Assembly (NCBI GenBank): GCA_041664945.1
Contig: JBAYJY010000069.1
Location: 1 to 21,905 of the forward strand
Direction of reading: 5' to 3'
DNA length: 21,905 nt
Source of the DNA: JBAYJY01 sp041664945
Lineage (GTDB): Bacteria > UBP15 > UBA6099
How positions within the stretch are numbered: the stretch's first letter is position 1; each line of letters starts with the position of its first letter. The notes under the pieces are model-generated. The model was not told the DNA's origin. It did no database searches and was given only the letters and a program-made list of their open reading frames with translations. Below are positions 1-5,495 of this stretch, one piece after another. The position numbers were made by a program, and so were the translations under genes.

Positions 1-1
1 G

Positions 2-397
2 AAATACACTCTTTCCAAATACAGAGGAAAAAACGTTATTTTAGTTTTCTTCAGCCCGGCCTGCCCGCATTGCCTGTTGGAACTTCCGCGCGTTCAGGAC
101 TTTTATGTGAATAATAAGGCTCGTTATAATTTTGAAGTTCTGGCGGTGACACAATCAGGCGGCAAGGAAGGCGAGAAGAAAGTTAAAGAGGTTATCGGAG
201 AGAAGATGCTGACTTTCCCGGTTGTGCTGGCTCCAACGGATGCGGTGGCCAATGACTTCGGCGTTAAGTCGGTGCCGATGGCGTTTTTCATTGATAAAAG
301 AGGAAGGCTGGTCGACACAGTAATAGGAGAGAACCAGTTCTTTTCGTTGATGTACCATTCGATATTCAGAGATCCGATGCGGCTCGGACAGAACTGA
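2..397 (+). CDS. TlpA/ResA-like thioredoxin-fold protein, 5' end missing
   Basis: The reading frame is open from base 2, so the gene starts left of the window; 131 residues remain. Visible residues 12-24 form the first beta strand of a thioredoxin fold and end in a CPHC redox motif (Cys21 and Cys24). Further on, a VKSVPMAFFID stretch carries the cis-proline loop expected of the fold, followed by a GRLVDT turn. This layout matches the TlpA/ResA/AhpC-TSA superfamily, whose members reduce disulfides or peroxides and are often exported. The N-terminal signal or anchor would lie outside the window, so location cannot be judged. A TTG at 77 could be read as a start but would remove the active site, so it is rejected. 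The next gene follows after 37 bases in the same direction, so co-transcription is likely. Fold assignment is firm; the substrate is unknown. Confidence 0.85.
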   Translation, partial: KYTLSKYRGKNVILVFFSPACPHCLLELPRVQDFYVNNKARYNFEVLAVTQSGGKEGEKKVKEVIGEKMLTFPVVLAPTDAVANDFGVKSVPMAFFIDKRGRLVDTVIGENQFFSLMYHSIFRDPMRLGQN

Positions 398-420
398 AGT
401 TTTCGAGAGCAGCGGCAAGA

Positions 421-434
421 AGGGGGAGTCCCCT
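421..434 (+). promoter_or_regulatory. Hairpin over the ribosome binding site of the 105-aa gene
   Basis: AGGGG (421-425) and CCCCT (430-434) are perfect complements separated by four bases. The left arm is the purine-rich Shine-Dalgarno sequence, and the right arm ends at the base before the ATG at 435. Folding in mRNA would hide the ribosome binding site. The stem is short, so this may be chance; an effect on translation is inferred. Confidence 0.3.
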
Positions 435-752
435 ATGAAATCGTTCAAAATTTCGTTTTATAAATCAGACGGCGGCGAACTGACGAAACTTTTGCAGTTT
501 TTCAGACTCGCGGAAAAAATCGAGGACCTTGTCGCCAACCCGCCTCAGGAGTTTCTCGACATGCTTGATGAGTATCTGCCGCTTCAGGGCTGGGCGGAGA
601 TGGAAGAGAACCGGGCGAATATATATGTTGTTTTCACGCCGCGCGGCAACAATATCAGGGATTTCGAACATAACGAGTTCCGGCGCTGGCTCGACACTAT
701 AAAGCCCGCTGATTTCAAAGGCGCCGCGGACGGCCCGCAGGCTGATAAATGA
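435..752 (+). CDS. Small protein of unknown function (105 aa)
   Basis: I do not recognise this family. The protein is soluble, with no signal peptide or membrane segment. It is rich in acidic and aromatic residues, predicted mostly helical in the first half (a leucine/phenylalanine-rich segment around residues 16-35), and has a strand-like IYVVFTPRG stretch near residue 65. It has no cysteine, which argues against a metal or redox role despite the thioredoxin-like gene upstream. The ATG follows a GGGGGAG ribosome binding site, part of the hairpin at 421-434. The stop overlaps the start of the MFS gene (ATGA overlap), so the two are probably translationally coupled. The last ten or so residues look unstructured. 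Confidence 0.75.
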   Translation: MKSFKISFYKSDGGELTKLLQFFRLAEKIEDLVANPPQEFLDMLDEYLPLQGWAEMEENRANIYVVFTPRGNNIRDFEHNEFRRWLDTIKPADFKGAADGPQADK

Positions 753-2026
753 AAGTTTCGTTCACTTCGATTTCCGGCGCGCTTCCTGCGTTACAACATA
801 GAAATTTCCGGCTTTTCTGGTGTGGGCAGATGATTTCCACAACCGGCACGTGGATGCAGAATGTGGCGCTCGGATGGCTTATCTATCGAATCACGAATTC
901 ACCGTTTTATCTCGGCCTCATGATGACGATGAACTCTCTGCCGATTCTGATGTTTTCGTTGTTCGCCGGCATAATCGCGGACCGAGTGGATAAGCGCCGT
1001 CTGGTAATCATAACACAGTCCGCGTTTACTGTTCAGGCGATGCTTCTGGCCATATCTGTTTCAACAGGTTATTACAACATATGGTCGCTTTTGGCTTTCA
1101 CGTTTGCGGCGGGCGTGATACAGGCGTTCGATGCGCCCACGAGGCAAAGTTTTGTTTCGGAGATGGTGCCAAAAGATCATGTTCTGAGCGCAGTGGCGCT
1201 GAATTCAGCGGTGTTCAACGCTGCGCGCACGATAGGGCCGGCGATAGGCGGCCTTCTTGTGAAAGCGATAGGAGAATCAGGGTGTTTCTACAGCAACGCT
1301 GTAAGTTTCATTGCTGTGATAATAGGAATGTTGATGATGCGGGATAAAGAACTTTTTAAAGCAGGCAATAGGACCGGGCAGGGGCATGTAAAACCTAAAT
1401 CGGAGCTTAAGGAAAGTTTCAAATATATACTTGGAGAAAAGCGCATCCTCGGAGTTCTAAGCGTTTTGATGGTCGTAAGCATTTTAGGGCTGCCGGCGAT
1501 GACATTTCTGCCTGTGTTCGCGCGCACAGTGTTGCATTTGCAGGCCGACGGACTTGGATATTTGTTCGCAGCCGCAGGAGTCGGGTCTTTCATTGCGGCA
1601 TTTAGCATGGCTTTCGCTAAAAAGAGCCGCAAACAGGGCCTGAAAATAATTTTATCTATTTCGCTATTCTGTGTCGCTATGATTTTGTTCACATTCATAA
1701 AGAATTTTTATATTTCGCTCCCCGCGCTGGCTGTCGCTGGATTCGGCGCCATATCCGGAATCGCCATGGTGAACAGCACGATACAGCTTATCGCGCCAGC
1801 TCATCTGCGCGGGCGAGTTATGTCAATGTACGTTTTCGTTTTTCTGGGTATGATGCCTTTCGGCAATTTCATTATGGGATCCGTCGCTCATTTCATCGGG
1901 GCTCCCCATGCGGTAATGTACGGCGGTTTGGCATGTCTCGCAGCGCTGATTTTTATTTCCATTTCTTTTCCTGCCATCCTCAAAATAGATGTGCCGACCG
2001 AGACGCCAATCGCCGCTATGGTCTGA
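749..2026 (+). CDS. MFS transporter, MFS_3/EntS-like exporter family
   Basis: A 425-residue inner-membrane protein with about twelve hydrophobic segments, the usual MFS size. The start matches the MFS_3 group: an ALQHRNFRLFW opening, then a first helix with STTGTWMQNVALGWL, the loop motif GIIADRVDKRR (MFS motif A) near residues 74-84, and a DAPTRQSFVSEMV segment near 128-140. Members of this group typically export small molecules such as siderophores or drugs by proton antiport. The substrate here cannot be read from sequence. The ATG overlaps the stop of the preceding small gene by four bases (ATGA). The gene ends about 60 bases before the candidate promoter of the hgc operon, so it looks like the last gene of its own operon. 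Family call strong, function generic. Confidence 0.9.
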   Translation: MKVSFTSISGALPALQHRNFRLFWCGQMISTTGTWMQNVALGWLIYRITNSPFYLGLMMTMNSLPILMFSLFAGIIADRVDKRRLVIITQSAFTVQAMLLAISVSTGYYNIWSLLAFTFAAGVIQAFDAPTRQSFVSEMVPKDHVLSAVALNSAVFNAARTIGPAIGGLLVKAIGESGCFYSNAVSFIAVIIGMLMMRDKELFKAGNRTGQGHVKPKSELKESFKYILGEKRILGVLSVLMVVSILGLPAMTFLPVFARTVLHLQADGLGYLFAAAGVGSFIAAFSMAFAKKSRKQGLKIILSISLFCVAMILFTFIKNFYISLPALAVAGFGAISGIAMVNSTIQLIAPAHLRGRVMSMYVFVFLGMMPFGNFIMGSVAHFIGAPHAVMYGGLACLAALIFISISFPAILKIDVPTETPIAAMV

Positions 2027-2084
2027 ACCTCTTAGCTGTGTACATACTTCTTATCGTAATTCGAATATTTTTCGAGATATTTTC

Positions 2085-2112
2085 TTGACATATAAATCAG
2101 CAACGTCATAAT
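2085..2112 (+). promoter_or_regulatory. Candidate sigma-70 promoter for the hgc operon
   Basis: A perfect TTGACA lies at 2085-2090, then a 16-base AT-rich spacer, then CATAAT at 2107-2112 (five of six to TATAAT). Transcription would begin near 2119, about 55 bases before the ATG at 2174. It is the best-matching promoter I noticed in the window and sits directly in front of the AbrB-like/hgcA/hgcB genes. Matches are read from sequence; activity is inferred. Confidence 0.6.
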
Positions 2113-2138
2113 AATCAGTGTAATCAGTAAACGCTGAT
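2112..2138 (+). promoter_or_regulatory. Repeat cluster over the predicted start site (candidate operator)
   Basis: TAATCAGT occurs twice in tandem with a nine-base period (2112-2119 and 2121-2128), and AATCAG occurs once more in the promoter spacer (2095-2100), eighteen bases before the first tandem copy. The second copy is also the left half of an inverted repeat, ATCAG (2123-2127), six bases, CTGAT (2134-2138). The elements straddle the -10 box and predicted transcription start, where a repressor would bind. The AbrB-like product encoded just downstream is an obvious candidate binder, but that is inference. Confidence 0.4.
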
Positions 2139-2173
2139 AATACGGCGGATTGCAATCGATGCGGAGGTGAAGG

Positions 2174-2458
2174 ATGGCGAAAAAAGAAAAGCGAACGAAA
2201 GCGGATGTGTGTTGCACGCCTGAAGACGTTGTTACGGGAAGCTGTTGTCGGGTTGAGTCGCTGTTGAGCGTCGATGAAAGAGGACAGATGGTGCTGCCGA
2301 AATCGCTCAGGGACAGGGCGGGCATATCAGCAGGGGATAAACTTGGACTTGTTACATGGGAGAAGGAAGGGAAAATATGCTGCATTGTGCTGATTAAAGC
2401 CGATGAAATGGCGGTGATGGCGAAGAACATGATATCACCATTAATGAGAGATATTTAA
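2174..2458 (+). CDS. HgcAB-associated AbrB/MazE/SpoVT-like protein with three CysCys pairs
   Basis: A 94-residue protein. Residues 28-75 form a swapped-hairpin AbrB domain: VESLLSVDERGQMVLPKSLR, then DRAGISAGDKLGLV, then a final strand with KICCIVLI. AbrB-type proteins dimerise and bind DNA. Unusually, it has three vicinal cysteine pairs: Cys13-Cys14 and Cys24-Cys25 in the N-terminal extension, and Cys69-Cys70 in the last strand of the domain. Vicinal thiols are classic ligands for Hg(II) and As(III). A good ribosome binding site (GGAGGTG, 2162-2168) precedes the ATG. hgcA follows after 32 bases. I recall similar small proteins being named HgcAB-associated (HgcC) in automated annotation, but cannot confirm that here. 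Mercury-responsive regulation or mercury handling is inferred; DNA-binding fold and operon position are seen. Confidence 0.85.
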   Translation: MAKKEKRTKADVCCTPEDVVTGSCCRVESLLSVDERGQMVLPKSLRDRAGISAGDKLGLVTWEKEGKICCIVLIKADEMAVMAKNMISPLMRDI

Positions 2459-2490
2459 TTATAATAATTAATGGAATCGGAGGTCGTTGG

Positions 2491-3633
2491 ATGGAAAACG
2501 ACAATAACGGCTATGCATTGAACGAAACAGAAACCGGAGCGGCAAGTTGCTGCTGCGAAAAACCGCAAGAGCAGACATATCAACGCTCTGAGAATCTCCA
2601 CTGGATTATAGGCGCGATAAATACATGCGCGGGCTATATACCGAAAGTTTCAACTGTACTTTTGCTTGACGATAAGATTGGCGTCGTTAAAACAAGACTT
2701 GGGATCGGCAGAATGCAATACTCATTGGCGCCGGGATTATACGCTGTCGGTTCTCCTGGAACGAAATCGCCGGTTCTTGTGTCCGCAAACTACAAATTGA
2801 GTTTCGATGTGTTGCGGAGCAACTTAAGCGGCAGGGATGCGTGGATTCTTGTTCTGGACACAAAAGGGATAAATGTTTGGTGCGCGGCCGGGAAGGGCAC
2901 GTTTGGAACAGAAGAGATCGTGCGACGCATTGAATCTACTCGGTTATCAGAAATTGTCGCTCACAAAACTATCATAGTTCCGCAGTTGGGGGCGCCCGGC
3001 GTTAGCGCACAGGAAGTTCAGCGCGGGAGCGGTTTCAGGGTCAAGTACGGTCCAGTGAGAGCTGGCGACATAAACGCCTACATCGACGCCGGAATGAAAG
3101 CTACTGCGGAAATGAGGCGCGTTAATTTCACATTTCGCGATCGTATAGTTTTAATTCCGGTTGAGTTTATGATAGGGATGAAGCTTGCTTTTATAGCGGC
3201 GGTGATATTTCTGATATTGTCCGGACTTAGCAGGGGAGGCTATTCTATCGGTCGTGTTGCAGGAATCGGCGGCATCGCTGCAGCATTAATTTTCATATCT
3301 TTTTTGAGCGGCGTGGCGCTTACTCCGGCGTTGTTGCCATGGCTGCCCGGCCGAGCGTTTTCCGTCAAGGGCGCATTGGCAGGAATAGCGATCGCCGCGG
3401 CTGTTGAAGTTTATGCATTTGCGCATCCAGCGATTCTCGGCAGTTGGCTGAGCGCGGCGGCATGGCTGTTGGTAATTCCGGCGATTTCGAGTTTCGCAGC
3501 AATGAATTTCACAGGCGCTTCGACATACACTTCGCTTTCCGGAGTAAAGAAGGAAATGAACATAGCGATGCCTGCTCAGGCGATAAGCGCCGGCGCGGGA
3601 CTCATATTATGGATCGCCGGCCGCTTTGTATAA
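2491..3633 (+). CDS. hgcA: HgcA, corrinoid mercury methyltransferase
   Basis: HgcA takes a methyl group, ultimately from methyl-tetrahydrofolate, onto a membrane-anchored corrinoid and passes it to Hg(II), making methylmercury. Residues about 40-215 are the cytosolic corrinoid domain (related to the CdhD/AcsC corrinoid proteins). They carry the diagnostic cap-helix motif N128-V-W-C-A-A-G-K135, with Cys131 as the lower-axial cobalt ligand, followed by GTFGT. Other family-typical stretches are SPVLVSANYKLSFD (93-106), VPQLGAPGVSAQ (163-174) and YGPVRAGD (186-193). Five membrane helices follow at about 226-246, 256-276, 292-312, 318-340 and 362-380, with the characteristic NFTGASTYTSLSGVKKEM loop at 339-356. 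The 380-residue length exceeds the roughly 340 of the Pseudodesulfovibrio ND132 protein because of an N-terminal extension holding Cys20-Cys21-Cys22. The start is set by GGAGG at 2479-2483, seven bases before the ATG. hgcB follows after 18 bases. Confidence 0.98.
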   Translation: MENDNNGYALNETETGAASCCCEKPQEQTYQRSENLHWIIGAINTCAGYIPKVSTVLLLDDKIGVVKTRLGIGRMQYSLAPGLYAVGSPGTKSPVLVSANYKLSFDVLRSNLSGRDAWILVLDTKGINVWCAAGKGTFGTEEIVRRIESTRLSEIVAHKTIIVPQLGAPGVSAQEVQRGSGFRVKYGPVRAGDINAYIDAGMKATAEMRRVNFTFRDRIVLIPVEFMIGMKLAFIAAVIFLILSGLSRGGYSIGRVAGIGGIAAALIFISFLSGVALTPALLPWLPGRAFSVKGALAGIAIAAAVEVYAFAHPAILGSWLSAAAWLLVIPAISSFAAMNFTGASTYTSLSGVKKEMNIAMPAQAISAGAGLILWIAGRFV

Positions 3634-3651
3634 TCGAAAAAGGGGAACCCA

Positions 3652-3954
3652 ATGAACGGACTAAAATACATTCCAAATGTGGTGACGTTGAAATTGAACG
3701 TCGAGAAATGCGTCGGGTGCGCAATGTGCGCAGATGTCTGCCCGCACGCCGTGTTTGAGATTAAGAATCGCAAGAGCCGGATAACGGACCTCGACGCATG
3801 CATGGAGTGCGGAGCGTGCGAGCGGAACTGTGCGGTTGGGGCGATAACAGTGAACGCGGGTGTGGGATGCGCGGCTGCGGTAATTCAAGGAAAGCTCAAG
3901 GGAACAGAGCCGACGTGCGACTGTGGCGGCGGAAAGAGTTCCTGTTGCGGCTAA
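3652..3954 (+). CDS. hgcB: HgcB, 2[4Fe-4S] ferredoxin partner of HgcA
   Basis: A 100-residue ferredoxin required with HgcA for mercury methylation. It is thought to supply low-potential electrons that reduce the HgcA corrinoid to Co(I), and to pass Hg(II) to HgcA through cysteine thiols. Two CxxCxxCxxxC cluster motifs are intact: Cys20/23/26/30 and Cys50/53/56/60. HgcB-specific features are Cys73 and a C-terminal tail with Cys89, Cys91 and the terminal vicinal pair Cys98-Cys99 just before the last glycine. The Cys73 position and terminal CC pair match what I recall for the ND132 protein. The ATG follows an AAAAAGGGGA ribosome binding site (3637-3646). It is the last gene of the three-gene operon; the next gene is convergent. 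No plausible alternative identity given the HgcA neighbour. Confidence 0.97.
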   Translation: MNGLKYIPNVVTLKLNVEKCVGCAMCADVCPHAVFEIKNRKSRITDLDACMECGACERNCAVGAITVNAGVGCAAAVIQGKLKGTEPTCDCGGGKSSCCG

Positions 3955-4043
3955 ATGAGTTTGACGACGCTGCTCAACATCCGGCTCATCTTGAGAAACA
4001 GCATATATAGTAATACCAACGCTCTAAAAGCATATATCGATTG

Positions 4044-5159
4044 TCAGCGCGTTTTAAAACCGCGTTTTTCAAAAACCACTCTTGTGAAGAGCGTTGAATC
4101 CTGCAGATCAACTTTGGAAGGGCTCAATTGAATCATTCTGAAGGTCAAAAAAACGAATTCCAAGGTTTTGCTCGGGTTTGGCTCAATAGCTTTCCGATCG
4201 AGCGAAAGCAATAATCTATTGCCCTGTGGAGAGCAGGCGACGGATTGATTGTCCGTTTGAACATCAAGTCCGCCGCGCAGGTAGTATATTGCGCATTTGT
4301 CTGAAGTGTTCAGCGGAGCATAGATAATTATGGCGCCCTGTCTGAGGATGGAGTTAATGCCGGTTTCGCTGCTGGTTTTGTCCGGGTTAAGCCAACCGGC
4401 GACGTAAATAAATATATCCATCGGCGAATAACTGCCTGGAGAAACCTTGTCTTTAGCGTTCATTTCCAAAAACAACTTATTTTCGTTGAAGCCGACTTTC
4501 ATTGTTTTGATGTAGAGCGCTGGAGGGATTTTGCTCATTTCCTCCGAATAAGCGTCGAGTTTATCTGATGAGATTGACATCGGGAACAAGCAGCTTTTAG
4601 GCTTTTGAGCGTCACAATATTCCGTATTTTTGCTGTTTTTGCAGTCGTCAGACACATTGTTGTCTGTATTAAATATTCCGTCAGTTTCGCACAAGATTTC
4701 AACATACGTTTCATCGAAAGCGTTGACCGCTTGTATCCCGAATATAACATTAGCGCCTGATGGCTGGCCTGGAATTATTCCTTTCCATGTATTACCGTCA
4801 TCCGTCTCTTTTTCCATAACAATTCTCGACATGGTTTTTCCATCGTCAACGCTGTAGTTGATATATGCCTCGAATACTTCCCCGCCGTTCGGGTTGCGAG
4901 GCGTAACGATGGAAGCGATTATGGAAATCGCCTCATCTTCATTTGGGTTTTCAGGATTTATCGTAACGCTTCTCACCATCGGTTGAGAGCGTCTATCGAT
5001 AAGGTTCTTTATCACGTCAAGGTCTTCGCTGGAAATTCCGAGGCGGCTTATAAAATTGTCCATCGAAGACCAGTCGGTCGTTTTCTGTCCATGAATTGAA
5101 ACATTCTTTAAGCAAATGACACAAACGATGATCGACGTGATAACAACAATTCTTTTCAT
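4044..5159 (-). CDS. Secreted protein of unknown function (371 aa)
   Basis: I do not recognise the family. From the chosen ATG the protein opens MKRIVVITSIIVCVICLKNV, a signal-peptide-like positive start and hydrophobic core, then a polar mature protein. Cleavage near GQ (about residue 25) would be type I; a lipobox is not clear. Residues about 60-165 look like an Ig/FN3-type beta-sandwich: alternating strands with a YSVDDGKT segment and a NTWKGIIPGQPSGANVIFGIQA segment, common in cell-surface proteins. The rest is mixed alpha/beta. A GTG nine bases upstream (5168) is possible but sits only two bases after the AAGAAGG ribosome binding site, so the ATG at 5159 is preferred. Its 3' end faces hgcB with 89 bases between. 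Nothing ties it functionally to mercury methylation. Confidence 0.8.
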   Translation of the reverse strand: MKRIVVITSIIVCVICLKNVSIHGQKTTDWSSMDNFISRLGISSEDLDVIKNLIDRRSQPMVRSVTINPENPNEDEAISIIASIVTPRNPNGGEVFEAYINYSVDDGKTMSRIVMEKETDDGNTWKGIIPGQPSGANVIFGIQAVNAFDETYVEILCETDGIFNTDNNVSDDCKNSKNTEYCDAQKPKSCLFPMSISSDKLDAYSEEMSKIPPALYIKTMKVGFNENKLFLEMNAKDKVSPGSYSPMDIFIYVAGWLNPDKTSSETGINSILRQGAIIIYAPLNTSDKCAIYYLRGGLDVQTDNQSVACSPQGNRLLLSLDRKAIEPNPSKTLEFVFLTFRMIQLSPSKVDLQDSTLFTRVVFEKRGFKTR

Positions 5160-5198
5160 AATGATCACATCCTTCTTGTTATCAATAAGTCACTAACG

Positions 5199-5216
5199 CG
5201 GCATATTAACATGCCG
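5199..5216 (-). repeat. Inverted repeat in the leader of the secreted-protein gene
   Basis: CGGCAT (5199-5204), a six-base AT-rich centre, ATGCCG (5211-5216): a perfect six-base inverted repeat 40 bases upstream of the ATG at 5159. It could be a repressor site or a small leader hairpin. No strong -35/-10 pair is visible beside it, so its role is open. Confidence 0.3.
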
Positions 5217-5495
5217 GGCAGCGTAAAAAAAACAAAACTTCTTCTCGCGGCCGTCTTCCCGTATTTCATTCTTAATGGCATTTCTAATCTACTAAATATA
5301 TTTTAATAAAAAATCCAACATTCCCAAGCGCGCTTTCTCGCAGGGATTTCGCGCCTTTGACAAACTGGACCTCTAAATGACGGTGTTTACGTTTATATAT
5401 ATCAAACTAAGCTTGTGCAAAAATTACCGGATAGCGAAATGCTAAAATGCCGCATAAATCACAGGAATAAATAAAGCGGAATATGAAAGAGACAA
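5217..5495. other. AT-rich intergenic stretch without a recognisable gene
   Basis: The gap between the two minus-strand genes runs 5160-5495. Apart from the inverted repeat at 5199-5216, it holds no convincing reading frame, tRNA or strong promoter. A ten-base palindrome AAGCGCGCTT lies at 5326-5335, with a partial partner CGCGC at 5350-5354, too weak to call a terminator. The promoter of the secreted-protein gene should lie in this stretch. Confidence 0.5.

Noticed and set aside
2032..2430. A 132-codon minus-strand open frame covering the promoter region and the AbrB-like gene.
   Set aside because: The plus-strand gene has a strong ribosome binding site and an AbrB fold; the antisense frame has neither motif nor start signal.
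4000..4037. Direct repeat AGCATATAT at 4000-4008 and 4029-4037 in the gap after hgcB.
   Set aside because: Two nine-base AT-rich copies are expected by chance; there are no mobile-element ends or gene remnants around them.
4048..4069. CGCG, a TTTTAAAAC loop, CGCG and five Ts, considered as an hgcB terminator.
   Set aside because: The stem is only four pairs and it lies inside the 3' end of the convergent coding sequence, about 95 bases after hgcB. Possible, but too weak to annotate.
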